Numbered from the stretch's first letter, positions 48,225 through 57,622 are shown. The stretch is 64,000 nucleotides of DNA from Halopseudomonas aestusnigri (GCF_002197985.1 NZ_NBYK01000015.1:1-64000), one strand, 5' to 3'. The notes: generated by a model not told the origin, from the letters alone. A program made the numbers and translations.

Positions 48225-48962
48225 ATGGCAGCACAGATGGAACCGACACGGTTGGCCGTGTTGATTGATGCCGACAACGCCAATCCGGCGATTGTTGAAG
48301 GGCTGCTGGCCGAGGTGGCCAAGTTGGGTGTGGCGAGCGTAAAGCGCATTTATGGCGACTGGACTACGCCGAGTCTGGGCAAGTGGAAGGCCTCGCTGCT
48401 GGAGCACTCTATTCAGCCGATTCAGCAGTTTGCCTACACCTCCGGCAAGAACGCGACCGACAGCGCGATGATCATCGACGCCATGGACTTGCTGTATTCG
48501 GCAGACCTTGGCGGCTTCTGTATTGTTTCCAGCGACAGTGATTTCACCCGTCTGGCCGCGCGCCTGCGTGAGTCGGGCAAGGTGGTGTATGGGTTTGGCG
48601 AGCAGAAAACGCCCAAGCCCTTCGTCGCCGCCTGCGACCGTTTTATCTACACCGAGATCTTTACCCAGCATCCGGAGAATGCCGAAACGGTTATTCAGCG
48701 CCGCTCTGCTCAGGAGCTGCGACAGGACGCCAAGCTCTGCACTTTGTTGCGTCAGGCAATTGAAGCGGCCTCCGACGATGACGGCTGGGCCAATCTCGGC
48801 CCGGTTGGCAGCCAGTTGGCCAAACAGATGCCGGAGTTTGACCCGCGCAACTATGGCTACAGCAAGTTCAGTGGGCTGGTGGAAGGTATTGGCCTGTTCA
48901 CCCTGCGACGGGAAAACAACCTGCTGTTGGTCAAGGACCAGCGCCCGGGCAAGAAGGGCTGA
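48225..48962 (+). CDS. NYN-domain (LabA-like) protein with OST-HTH/LOTUS domain
   Basis: The N-terminal part (1-150) is a PIN-like NYN putative RNase domain: RLAVLIDADNANPAIVEGLL with Asp15 and Asp17, KNATDSAMIIDAMDLLY, and CIVSSDSDFTRLAARLRE, supplying the conserved acidic residues. The C-terminal part (about 165-240) resembles an OST-HTH/LOTUS RNA-binding domain (GWANLGPVGSQLAKQMPEFD...FSGLVEGIGLF). Probable RNA-binding nuclease; target unknown. AGGGGAAGCGC precedes the ATG. It is convergent with the DUF2931 gene. Confidence 0.9.
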   Translation: MAAQMEPTRLAVLIDADNANPAIVEGLLAEVAKLGVASVKRIYGDWTTPSLGKWKASLLEHSIQPIQQFAYTSGKNATDSAMIIDAMDLLYSADLGGFCIVSSDSDFTRLAARLRESGKVVYGFGEQKTPKPFVAACDRFIYTEIFTQHPENAETVIQRRSAQELRQDAKLCTLLRQAIEAASDDDGWANLGPVGSQLAKQMPEFDPRNYGYSKFSGLVEGIGLFTLRRENNLLLVKDQRPGKKG

Positions 48963-48971
48963 CGCAGGCGG

Positions 48972-49646
48972 TTACCAGCTGCCAAACGGAATACCGTGGG
49001 TGTCGATATAGTGCTGGGCGTTGGGGCTGGGTGGGCGGTAGAACTCGCCGTTGGATTTGCCGTTGTAGGGGCCGACGGGGTTTATTTCGCCTTGGACGTG
49101 GGCGATTTCCACTGCGTCCAGACAGGGGCCCACCAGCCAGGCCTTCACTACTCCGCCAGGGGCAACGCCTATAGCGATGGTATCCAAGTATTGGATTTCA
49201 TGTTCGTCTCGCCATGCGCAGTAGGCGTTTCGCGGTTTGACCATTTCTGCTCTCGTGGCCTGGGACAGGTTAAAACTAGCGCGATACACCTGGGGCTCTG
49301 CCAGAGATTGCCAACGAACGGTGACCTTTGCGGGTAGGTCGATTCCGGTCATGGGGAAGCTTGAGCCCGGCCCTGGGTTCTCAGGCCAGCCGCGTGCGTC
49401 ACCTCGATTGTCGGCAGGTGTTCTTGTTGAGGCGACTCCGCCAAACACATCTTCATACATCAAGTCGTTTACATCGGTCAGGTCGATCTGCTCGACCCAG
49501 GCTTCCATATAGTCGGGGGCCTGCAAGCCCACGTACCAGGCGCGGTATGGGAGATCCGGTTTGGGTGGGAAAGGCGCCAAGCTTGTGTGGCTGGAGCAGC
49601 CGCTCAGCCACAGGACAGTCAGCCACGCCGCGAGATGCTTGATCAT
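48972..49646 (-). CDS. DUF2931-type lipoprotein, candidate immunity protein
   Basis: A 224-residue protein with a lipoprotein signal peptide (MIKHLAAWLTVLWLSGCSSH; lipobox LSGC, Cys17). The mature part opens with LPYRAWYVGLQAPDYMEAW, resembling DUF2931. Its ATG overlaps the stop of the PAAR-Tle1 gene (ATGA), the typical effector-then-immunity arrangement of type VI systems, where lipases are neutralised by periplasmic or lipid-anchored partners. Immunity function is inferred from position. Confidence 0.7.
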   Translation of the reverse strand: MIKHLAAWLTVLWLSGCSSHTSLAPFPPKPDLPYRAWYVGLQAPDYMEAWVEQIDLTDVNDLMYEDVFGGVASTRTPADNRGDARGWPENPGPGSSFPMTGIDLPAKVTVRWQSLAEPQVYRASFNLSQATRAEMVKPRNAYCAWRDEHEIQYLDTIAIGVAPGGVVKAWLVGPCLDAVEIAHVQGEINPVGPYNGKSNGEFYRPPSPNAQHYIDTHGIPFGSW

Positions 49647-51529
49647 ACGGGGTATCCCTTTTGTTTCTTGTCGGGATAAATAGCTCGAGTGAAGCCATCG
49701 CGTGGCTTGTTGGCCATAAAGGTTTTCACAGGGTTCCAGTTGGCCGAGCAGTGAATATAGCGACTGTGCAGGAACCTCTGTTCGTCTCTACTCAGAGCAG
49801 GGCTGATGCCGATCATAGCGGCGGCATACACCTTGTCTGCGATAGGCTTTAAGTCTGCGGGTATGGTGAAGCGGGCGTCATGCTCGTTAATTGTGTCGAA
49901 CGGCACTCCGTAGGCGAGGCCTTTGGCGTGCATCACTTTCAGTGATACGCGGGACAGCTCACCCCTGACGGTACGTTCGATTGAAAGGCCGAGCAAAATA
50001 CGGGCTTTTGGCATACGCCGTAAAGCCCGTTCGTGAAGGATAAGGCGTCCGTCGCCTGGCAGCCCTCGCTCGCGGAAAAGGGCTTCTTCGTGCTGTCTGG
50101 TCAGCCACGCTCTGGAGCGAACTAGCTTTTGTCGTGCCAGGCCGTCTAGGGGGTAGTCATCACTAAGGAAAAATACCGGGCTACCCAGCAGCAGTCGCTC
50201 ATAGGTAAGCGTTGGATAGCCGCCACCCAGGTTTGAATGGACGCCGGGTAGCACCAGTTCTTCATGGGCTTTGTCTACCCGGTTCAGGCTGAAGTTGTGC
50301 CGGTGTTCATCGGCAGCGGTCAGGTGCACTACCTTGCGGGCGCAGCGGGGCGGCAGGTGCAGATTGACGCCCGGGTTGTAGTCGTCGCCCACGCTGAGGT
50401 GGCCTTGAGTAGGGGCGCCTATTGCCGCTACGGTATCGAACAGGCCGATAAAATTGATGCTTATGCTGTCTTTGATGGAGAAGTCTGGAGCGAACGCGGG
50501 GGGCTGGGTATCCAGGTTGGTGGCGAGAATTCCGTTATCCGTTTTCAGCACCTCGTTGGCGAAGTGGCGAGCTGATGCAGCTCCCCGGCTGAAGCCGAAG
50601 ATATCGAACTCGATGTTTTCAATCACAAGTTCCGGATTCCGATAGCGCAGGTTGTCGATCATTCTTTTTAGGAGAACAGGGCTCTGCTCAACCCGCTCAA
50701 CAACGCCAGTCTCACCTTGCCCAAACGCCATGCCCATGGTGGCGTCCTCTTCGCCAGCCTTGCTGCCGGCACCTTCGACATAGACCTTTACGCAGGCTTG
50801 CGTGGTGGCTGGTTCTATCTGTCTCTGTGAGTCGTCACGGTACAAACGAAACAACAACGCCACATTGCTCAACTCGTTTCCATAGCTGTTATCCGGCCGC
50901 TGATCAAAAAAAGCATCGCTATCGCTGTCGTTATAGCCTTGGCTTTCGCAGAAGCGGGTGACGGCTTCGAGCCCGTCGGGGCCGAGTTGGGCGAGGTCTT
51001 CGCGGCGGCATTGGGCGGTGAGGGCGGCGTTGGGCAGGTTGTTGAGGGTACCGTCGAAGAACATGCCGACACGCAGGGTGATGCGCTGTTTCTGCGGCAG
51101 CTCGGTTTCCTCTTCCTCCTCTTCTTCCTCACGCTCAAGCGGCACGGCGTTGCTGGCGCCGGGCTGCACTGGAACGTCAAACAGCGCCTGCAGGGTGCGC
51201 ACCAGGCCGGTGATGATCATGGCTTGAGCCGCACGGCTCTCGGCGCTGCCAGATTGATTGTCAATAAGAACGGTCGGGGAGCCGGAGGTGATGCGGTCGC
51301 CGTGGGCGCCAACGCTGCCGAGTACGGCGGCGGGGCGGCCGTTGATCAGGACGTTGCTGATGAGCTGGCTGCTGAGCGGGCTGCCGCAGCTACTGGTGTC
51401 GCCCAAGCGGGCTGCGGGCTTGCCGTCAAACAGTACGTCCGTGGCGCCGCTGACGAGGCGCTGGCTGCCGTGGCCGGTCTGCGGGCATTGTGTGGGGTCG
51501 CCGAGGCGGGCGGCGGGTTTGCCGGACAT
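49643..51529 (-). CDS. PAAR-domain Tle1-type (DUF2235) lipase effector
   Basis: A 628-residue probable type VI secretion effector. Residues 1-90 form a PAAR domain (MSGKPAARLGDPTQCPQTGH, three repeated GRPAA/GKPAARLGD units), the spike-tip module. The rest is DUF2235/Tle1 alpha/beta hydrolase: VGMFFDGTLNNLPN, the nucleophile elbow FGFSRGAASARHF (Ser near residue 312), FIGLFDTVAAIGAP and PGVHSNLGGGY. Likely a phospholipase. ATG at 51529 follows GAGGGAATTGG. No VgrG or T6SS structural gene is nearby, so this is an orphan cargo. Confidence 0.88.
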   Translation of the reverse strand: MSGKPAARLGDPTQCPQTGHGSQRLVSGATDVLFDGKPAARLGDTSSCGSPLSSQLISNVLINGRPAAVLGSVGAHGDRITSGSPTVLIDNQSGSAESRAAQAMIITGLVRTLQALFDVPVQPGASNAVPLEREEEEEEEETELPQKQRITLRVGMFFDGTLNNLPNAALTAQCRREDLAQLGPDGLEAVTRFCESQGYNDSDSDAFFDQRPDNSYGNELSNVALLFRLYRDDSQRQIEPATTQACVKVYVEGAGSKAGEEDATMGMAFGQGETGVVERVEQSPVLLKRMIDNLRYRNPELVIENIEFDIFGFSRGAASARHFANEVLKTDNGILATNLDTQPPAFAPDFSIKDSISINFIGLFDTVAAIGAPTQGHLSVGDDYNPGVNLHLPPRCARKVVHLTAADEHRHNFSLNRVDKAHEELVLPGVHSNLGGGYPTLTYERLLLGSPVFFLSDDYPLDGLARQKLVRSRAWLTRQHEEALFRERGLPGDGRLILHERALRRMPKARILLGLSIERTVRGELSRVSLKVMHAKGLAYGVPFDTINEHDARFTIPADLKPIADKVYAAAMIGISPALSRDEQRFLHSRYIHCSANWNPVKTFMANKPRDGFTRAIYPDKKQKGYPV

Positions 51530-51674
51530 GCCAATTCCCTCTGGCTGCAGGTGTTCCTGCGCTGATCCTGCGGGGCGCTGGCGGGTCGGACAATTGAGGA
51601 TGCGGGGGAATGTGCGGTGCTTGGCATCTGCCGGCGCAATGCGTTGCCGGGCTGGCCGGCAACGCATTCACGGG

Positions 51675-54600
51675 TCAGATCACGTCTTCCATAAACTCCA
51701 GCGCGCCCTGCTGGCGGATCACCCGGCGGTGTTGGGCCCAGAGTTCGGCCACGCGTTCGCGGTTGAGCTGCTGTCGGTCGAGCAGCACGCGGGTGTTCAG
51801 CTCGCCGACCGGCTGGCTGCTGGGCACCTTGCTGAACACAAACTGGTTGCTGACCAGTTCCAGGAAGGGGCCGGCCTTGCTGGTCGGCATGATGAAGATC
51901 AGCTGCAGGCCGAGGGTTTCGGTCAGGTAGGCGATGACTTCACGCGAACGGATTTCATCCATGTGCATAAAGGCTTCGTCGACGATCACCATGCGCAGGT
52001 GGCTGTCGCCCTCGTTGAAGCGGAAGGCGCTGGTTACCGCCGCGGCGCGGATGATGTAGGCCGGGGTTTCCAGCTGGCCGCCGGAGCCGGTGCCGTATTC
52101 GCTCAGGCGGATCGGCGACTTGCCTTCCGGGTGCTTGAGAATGTCGTAGCGGCGGTAGCGACGGTAGTCGCTGATGCGCTCCAGCTCGCGCAGGGCCTGC
52201 TGTTCGTCGCCATCGAGCAGCAGTGCGAGCAGTTGATCGCGCACCGCGGCCGAGCGCTCGGAAAGGGTGTCGTCGAACAGACTGGTGCCATCGCCCAGGT
52301 TCGGCATCTGGATCAGTTCGCGGAAGAACTCCCAGTAGGCCTTGTACTCGGGTAGCCAGTCCCAGTCGAACTGGAAGCGCTCGCGGTCGGCGCCGAAGCG
52401 GTGGTGCTCCAGCTCCTTGTTCAGCTGCTCCAGCGTGCGGCGACCGTCATTGATGGCCTGATGAATCTCGTGACACAGGTCGCTGACGAAGGTGGTGTTG
52501 AAACTGTCGCGCAGGCTGGCGAGCTGCTCCTGCTTGGCCAGCAGCACGTTGTTGCGCAGGCGGTTGTGCAGGTTGTCGAGTTGCTGGTGCAGCGCGCCGA
52601 CATGGCGGAAGAACGCCAGGCTGTGCAGCTCCGCCGGAGTGTCGGCGAGCACCTGATCGGCGGGCTGGGCCTGCTCGTTGTAGTACTCGATGGCGCGCTG
52701 CAGGTCGGCGACCTGGCGGTGCAGGCTGCTGGTCAGCGCCTGGGCGTCGGCGATAAAGTCGAACTGGCCACCACGCTGCTCCAGCATGGCGTCGAGCTGT
52801 TCCAGCCGTGCCTGCGGGTCGAGCCCCGGGACCTTGGCGGCAGCATCCAGAAGATACTGCTCGGCCTTGTCGCGGGCGTCGAGCAGGGCATCGCTCTGGT
52901 CGGCGAAGTGGGTAATGCGCTGGCCGATGCTGACCTGCTTCTCCTGCAGGCGGCCAAGCTGCACGTCCAGTTCCTTGCCGTGCAGTTCCAGCTCGCGGTG
53001 GCGCAGGGTCACGCGCTGTTGTTCGGATTCCAGATCGTGGTGCGCGCCCAGATCAAGCGCTTCCAGTTGCTGTTCGACTTCGCGCAGCTGGCGCTGGCTA
53101 TCGAGCAGCTCGCTGGCGCGGGCAGCGTATTCCAGCGGCGCAATTTGACCGAGCTGGCGGGCCAGCTCGCGCAGGGCTTCCAGTTCGCGGCGCAGCTGAT
53201 GCTGCTGCAGATCCAGATCGTGCAGGCGCTGCTCCTGCGCGCGCAGGTTGCGTTCGCGGGCGGCGGCGCCGAATACCAGCTGGCTGTCGTCGATGTCGCA
53301 GCGGAACAGCGCGTAGTTACCCGAGCCCATGCCGTCGCGGGTGATGCCGCGGCGGGTCTGGCGCAGGGCACCGGCGTCTTCCACTCGTGCCACGGTGGCG
53401 TAGGACGCCTGCAGGTAGTATTCGGCGACGCGATGGCTGAAGCGCATGACCTGCAGGATCGAGTCGTTTGGCAGGCTGATGCGTTCGGCGTCCTGTTTGG
53501 CCTTGCTGCCCTGAATCACCCGGGCACGGTTGCGTTCGCGGCTGTTCATCTGGCGCACGATGCGGATGGCGTCGGCTTCATATTCTGGCTCGACCAGAAT
53601 GGCGTAGCGGCTGCCGCCGATGTAGCCCTCGATCGCCATCTGCCAATCCGGGTCGAGTACTTCGACGTGGTCGCAGAGTACGCGCGGGTCGGCCTGTGGA
53701 CATTGCTTGCGGATCGCCAGTAGCGCTTCCTCGACATACGCGGGGTAGGTCACGCGGCTGCTCTGCAGGGTGCTGATCTGGTGGCGAATCTGGCTGACCT
53801 GACGATCCAGCGTATTCAGTGCGCTGCTGCGCTCCTGCACCAGCCGGTCGACCCGCTGCAGCAGGCTGGCGCCTTCGCTGTCTTGCTCGCGCAGGCGCTC
53901 AGCCAGCTGGTTGTGCGCACGCTGCTGGCTGCGAATGGCATCCAGGCCGGCATCCAGCGGGGTCAGGTCGATCCAGTCGCGGGCCAGCAGTTGATTCAGG
54001 TCGGCGACCGGTTCGCGCTCGGCGGCCAGCACTGCGGCACTGGCCTCGCGCCAGCCGCGGCTGGCCAGCTGCGGAAGCGCTTGGCTCAGGCTGTGCTGGG
54101 CGAGCAGGGCGCCGGCGGATTGCAGCGCAACCAGGTTGCGGTCGCGCTGATGGGCCTGGGTCAGCAGACCGGGCACGGCGCTGCGCAGCTGCTCGCTGAG
54201 CTGGCGCTGGCGCTGTTCGAGCTGATCCTTGTTCTGCAGCGCCGGAATGCCCTGGCGGCGGGCTTCCAGTTGCACCAGTTCGTGGTGGGCCTGTGCCAGG
54301 CGCTCGGTGGTCAGGCGCTGGTCCTCCTGCAGGGCTTCGAGCTGGCTTGCGAGCTGCTGCTGCTCCTGCTTGGCGGCCAGATAGCCTTGCTGGTTGTTCT
54401 GCCAGGCTTGCGCGGCGGCGGCGTACTCCAGCCCGGTGCGCTCCAGCCAGCTGTCCAGATACTGGGTGGTCTGGCTGGTGGTCAGCGACAGCAGCTCAAC
54501 CGCCTGACGCACGCGCGCCGCTTCCTGCTCCATGCCGTGCACGGTGCGCAGCAGGTCGCGGATGCGCTTGATGGTGTCGCCAAACTCGCGCGGCTCCAGC

Positions 54601-55310
54601 ACTTCCTCGGCGACAAACTGGTCGATGGATTTGACCGGTTTGTAGGCCATGAAGTTGGCAAAGGTGCGCGCGGCGTTCTTGGCTTCGCGGGTTGAGAGTG
54701 CATCGCGGCGGCCGCGCAGGGCGGCGTACAGGCGGGCGAGATAGGCGCTCTTGCGGTCGTAGACTTCGATCTGCTGGGCGCTGAACTGCTTGCGCAGCAG
54801 GCCCGGCAGTTCGGTCACCGCGATCACGTGGCGGCCGTCTTCCTGCTCGCGCAGAAAGTGCGACAGCGACAGCATCTCGCCGGGAATGATCATCAGCAGC
54901 AGTTCGTCCTGCCGCGCCTGCCGGCTGCTGCCGGCGGCGTCGAGATGGGCGCGCACACCGATCACCGCGGTAAAGGGTTCGGCGGTTTCGCCACGGGTCG
55001 GGTGGAACACGCCGGCGATATAGCCGTCGGTGTCCCAGGGGCGGGCGTAGGCGCCGTCATCACAGCCGAGCACGTAGGAGGCGAGGGTACGCACCTGCTT
55101 GCCGCCGCGGCCGCGCTGGGTGGTTTCGTCCTGCCCGGGGTTGTAGTTGAACAGGTTGTCGTGGGCGGCGGTCATCAGCGTCTGCAGGGCATCCGCTGCG
55201 GTGGTCTTGCCGGAGCCGTTGCCGCCGGAGAACAGGTTGACCGGGCCGTATTCCAGCTCTTCGACCGGCAGGTTGCCCCAGTTGACGGTAATCGAACGCT
55301 TCAGATACAT
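51675..55310 (-). CDS. mksB: MukB-like condensin ATPase MksB
   Basis: A 1211-residue SMC-like ATPase: N-terminal Walker A GGNGSGKTT (29-37) in YGPVNLFSGGNGSGKTTAAD, long heptad-rich arms with an interrupted hinge region in the middle, and C-terminal signature TGSGGQLETPAYI with Walker B LRMVIVDEAFMHMDEI. Together with the two genes upstream it forms a MukBEF/MksBEF-type condensin acting in chromosome organisation, or in Wadjet-like plasmid defence when a JetD nuclease is present. It overlaps mksE by 10 bases. Confidence 0.88.
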   Translation of the reverse strand: MYLKRSITVNWGNLPVEELEYGPVNLFSGGNGSGKTTAADALQTLMTAAHDNLFNYNPGQDETTQRGRGGKQVRTLASYVLGCDDGAYARPWDTDGYIAGVFHPTRGETAEPFTAVIGVRAHLDAAGSSRQARQDELLLMIIPGEMLSLSHFLREQEDGRHVIAVTELPGLLRKQFSAQQIEVYDRKSAYLARLYAALRGRRDALSTREAKNAARTFANFMAYKPVKSIDQFVAEEVLEPREFGDTIKRIRDLLRTVHGMEQEAARVRQAVELLSLTTSQTTQYLDSWLERTGLEYAAAAQAWQNNQQGYLAAKQEQQQLASQLEALQEDQRLTTERLAQAHHELVQLEARRQGIPALQNKDQLEQRQRQLSEQLRSAVPGLLTQAHQRDRNLVALQSAGALLAQHSLSQALPQLASRGWREASAAVLAAEREPVADLNQLLARDWIDLTPLDAGLDAIRSQQRAHNQLAERLREQDSEGASLLQRVDRLVQERSSALNTLDRQVSQIRHQISTLQSSRVTYPAYVEEALLAIRKQCPQADPRVLCDHVEVLDPDWQMAIEGYIGGSRYAILVEPEYEADAIRIVRQMNSRERNRARVIQGSKAKQDAERISLPNDSILQVMRFSHRVAEYYLQASYATVARVEDAGALRQTRRGITRDGMGSGNYALFRCDIDDSQLVFGAAARERNLRAQEQRLHDLDLQQHQLRRELEALRELARQLGQIAPLEYAARASELLDSQRQLREVEQQLEALDLGAHHDLESEQQRVTLRHRELELHGKELDVQLGRLQEKQVSIGQRITHFADQSDALLDARDKAEQYLLDAAAKVPGLDPQARLEQLDAMLEQRGGQFDFIADAQALTSSLHRQVADLQRAIEYYNEQAQPADQVLADTPAELHSLAFFRHVGALHQQLDNLHNRLRNNVLLAKQEQLASLRDSFNTTFVSDLCHEIHQAINDGRRTLEQLNKELEHHRFGADRERFQFDWDWLPEYKAYWEFFRELIQMPNLGDGTSLFDDTLSERSAAVRDQLLALLLDGDEQQALRELERISDYRRYRRYDILKHPEGKSPIRLSEYGTGSGGQLETPAYIIRAAAVTSAFRFNEGDSHLRMVIVDEAFMHMDEIRSREVIAYLTETLGLQLIFIMPTSKAGPFLELVSNQFVFSKVPSSQPVGELNTRVLLDRQQLNRERVAELWAQHRRVIRQQGALEFMEDVI

Positions 55311-55984
55311 CCGTTGTTCTCCTCGGCGGACGGCTGGTTTTCGCTGTTTTCAATCTCGGGGCTGGCGAGCTGGGCCAGCGCGCTGTCAGTCACCAGGCTG
55401 ATGATGCCTGGGCGGATGGTCAGCCAGGCTTCGCCGCTGTCCAGTTCGGCATCGCTGGGGCTGCGAATCAGCCGCAGCTGGCGCAGGCGGCGTAGCAGGT
55501 TGCGGCGTTCGCTCTGCTGCTCCGGCAGCGAGCGGCCGAGCAGGTTGCGACTGCTCAGGTTGAGCGCTTCGAGCGACAGCATGACCTGACCGAACTCGTC
55601 GACCTGACCTTCGCGCAGGGCCTTGTCGTACTCGGCGCGCAGCACCAGAATCAGCGCCACTTCCTGCTGGTTCAGGCGCTCGCGCAGGCCGCTGCCGAAG
55701 CTGTCGTCGGCATCGACCAAACCGGGTACTTCTGCGCCCGGCGGGAACACCCGGACCAGATTGAAGCGCGGCTCGTGCAGCACGCGGATGCGCAGAACGG
55801 AGAGATAATCCTCGACCAGCTCGGCGGCCTGCAGGTAGCGGTCATAGAGCTCGGCCTCGCGGTTGCTTTCGTCGCGGCAGAGTACGCCGCGGTCGAGCAG
55901 GCGGATCATCAGCTCGGAAAAGTCCTCGGCACTCAGGCCGCGTTCGTTGAGGTGGTGGTCCAGCGCGTCACGCATGTTCGTCAT
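55301..55984 (-). CDS. mksE: MksE-like condensin subunit
   Basis: A 227-residue protein in the position of the MukE/MksE subunit, with winged-helix-like helical content (LSAEDFSELMIRLLDRGVL, VALILVLRAEYDKALREGQV). The start is uncertain: ATG at 55984 or 55975 (the latter with GGAA about ten bases ahead) overlap the mksF end by 17 or 8 bases; an earlier ATG-like start at 56020 overlaps by 53. Identification rests mainly on the operon order and size. Confidence 0.75.
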   Translation of the reverse strand: MTNMRDALDHHLNERGLSAEDFSELMIRLLDRGVLCRDESNREAELYDRYLQAAELVEDYLSVLRIRVLHEPRFNLVRVFPPGAEVPGLVDADDSFGSGLRERLNQQEVALILVLRAEYDKALREGQVDEFGQVMLSLEALNLSSRNLLGRSLPEQQSERRNLLRRLRQLRLIRSPSDAELDSGEAWLTIRPGIISLVTDSALAQLASPEIENSENQPSAEENNGCI

Positions 55985-57407
55985 GTTCCAGATCGATGAT
56001 GAAGCCGTCACGGCGATCAAAATAGGTTTCGTTGCTGATGGTCTCGCCGCTCGGCTCGATGCGCACGCGCAGGCCGCTGGCGGCGTGTTCGGCGCTGGCC
56101 AGCGCGATCACATGGCTGAGCGCGAGCAGGTCGTTGGCGCTGTTGACCGGCAGGTCGCGGGTGTTGAGCTTGCTGCTGTTGCCGAGGGCGGCGCGCAGGT
56201 AGCTGCGCAGGCCACTGGCGTTGACGTTGAAGGCCTTGTCGAGCAGCTGATTCACCGCCAGCGTGCGCAAGGTGTCTTCTTCCGGCGCGTCGAGGGTTTC
56301 CATCAGGCTGTGTACCGGAGGGCGCTCCCGGCGCTCGCGCAGCTTCACTTGACCGGGATCGACCAGCGCCAGATTGACCACCGCCATTTCCTCGCCGGCG
56401 GCGCTCAGACGTTTGGCCTGCTCTTCGGCGGGCAGGGCGGACAGCTCGCGGCACAGGCCGACGATATCGCTGTGCTTCTGGCTGTGCAGGTAGCTGAGCT
56501 GACGGATGATGATGTCGGCCCGTTGGGTGAAGCTCTGCAGCGTGCGGCGAAGGGCTGGCAGCATGATGTCGGCGGCGTTGCGCAGGCAGCCTTCGATGCC
56601 GTCCAGCAACTGCCAGAGAATCGAGCTGCGTTCGTCCACCAGCAAATCCGGCGCCAGGCGGCGCAGCTCGCGCTCGGCCTCGGCCTTCCACTCGCGTGGC
56701 TTGCGGCGAATACGGGCGATCACATCCTGAATGCGCTCGCGGTGTTTTTCGACGCTGTCGGCCGACAGGCGCACCGCCAGATCGGGCTGGAAGCGACGTT
56801 CCATAAAGTCGAAGAATTGATCACTGGCCTGCTGCACCAGTTGCTGCGCCTCGACCTCGCGTACCAGCTGGCGCTTGCGCTCTTCCAGCTCGGCGATGAT
56901 GTCGGTGAAGTCGGCGATGATGCGTTCAGCGTATTCGTGGGCGTCGAGCAGGTCATATACCTCGCCGTGCTCGGCAAACGCCGACAGCGCGTTCAGCGTG
57001 TTGCGGGTGTTGCGATGGCGGGTGCGGGTATTGTGCCCGTCGGCCTCGGCGAGCGACTGGGCAAACAGCCGGCCCATGCGGCTGAACGGGTAGGTTGACT
57101 GGAAGGTCGCCTGATCCACCTGACGTTCCAGCCAGCCGTTTTCGATCAGGCTGGTGAGAATCCAGCTGGCCTGCTCGCGGTTGCTCTTGAAGCGGCTGGT
57201 GTCTTCATCGTCGCTTTCCAGCAGCGGTGCGCGTTCCAGCGCTTCACTGAAGATATCCAGCACCTGCTCGCGCTTGAGTGATTCGCCGTAATCGGCGCGG
57301 GCGCTGTACAGCCGCTCGTGCAGAAGGCGCAGGCACTCGACAATCTGTTCGCGGTATTTGCTGGTGAGCGGGCGGAAGAACTGCAGTCGCTCGTTGGTAA
57401 AAAACAT
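55968..57407 (-). CDS. mksF: MksF-like kleisin subunit
   Basis: A 479-residue protein at the head of the operon, matching the MukF/MksF/JetA kleisin in size and place. It starts MFFTNERLQFFRPLTSKYRE, with an N-terminal winged-helix region (about 15-130, containing QASWILTSLIENGWLERQVD) and a helical middle. It bridges the SMC heads in such complexes. The gap upstream (57408-57650) should contain its promoter, but none is clear. Confidence 0.82.
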   Translation of the reverse strand: MFFTNERLQFFRPLTSKYREQIVECLRLLHERLYSARADYGESLKREQVLDIFSEALERAPLLESDDEDTSRFKSNREQASWILTSLIENGWLERQVDQATFQSTYPFSRMGRLFAQSLAEADGHNTRTRHRNTRNTLNALSAFAEHGEVYDLLDAHEYAERIIADFTDIIAELEERKRQLVREVEAQQLVQQASDQFFDFMERRFQPDLAVRLSADSVEKHRERIQDVIARIRRKPREWKAEAERELRRLAPDLLVDERSSILWQLLDGIEGCLRNAADIMLPALRRTLQSFTQRADIIIRQLSYLHSQKHSDIVGLCRELSALPAEEQAKRLSAAGEEMAVVNLALVDPGQVKLRERRERPPVHSLMETLDAPEEDTLRTLAVNQLLDKAFNVNASGLRSYLRAALGNSSKLNTRDLPVNSANDLLALSHVIALASAEHAASGLRVRIEPSGETISNETYFDRRDGFIIDLEHDEHA

Positions 57408-57520
57408 AGGGCGTCGAATTCCGGTTCGGACAAGGACGCATTATGCCTGATCAGCGGTGCCGGGCGGCAAGTTGGGGCGACGGGTTGTGCTGGAGTTCAT
57501 GCGGGGGAGGTTCGGAAGCC

Positions 57521-57592
57521 GGGAGGGTTGAGTTCCAACTCGACCAAAGGCTTTTTCTGCGTCCCTAGGCCGAGTTGGAACTCGACCTTCCC
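57521..57592. repeat. 25-bp imperfect inverted repeat between btuB and mksF
   Basis: Arms at 57521-57545 and 57568-57592 match in 22 of 25 positions when one is reversed and complemented; each mismatch still pairs as G-U when read from one strand or the other. Each arm also contains its own near-palindrome (GAGTTCCAACTC and GAGTTGGAACTC). The 22-base loop includes CTTTTT. It is separate from the btuB terminator. Confidence 0.85.
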
Positions 57593-57622
57593 AAAAACAA
57601 GCCCCGCACGAGGCGGGGCTTG
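57593..57622 (-). terminator. intrinsic terminator of btuB
   Basis: On the minus strand a 10-bp stem (CAAGCCCCGC with GCGGGGCTTG, loop CTCGT) is followed by TTTTT. It lies 29 bases beyond the btuB stop. Confidence 0.85.

Noticed and set aside
51675-57407. Calling the condensin genes a complete Wadjet defence system
   Set aside because: No JetD/MksG-like nuclease gene is visible next to them.
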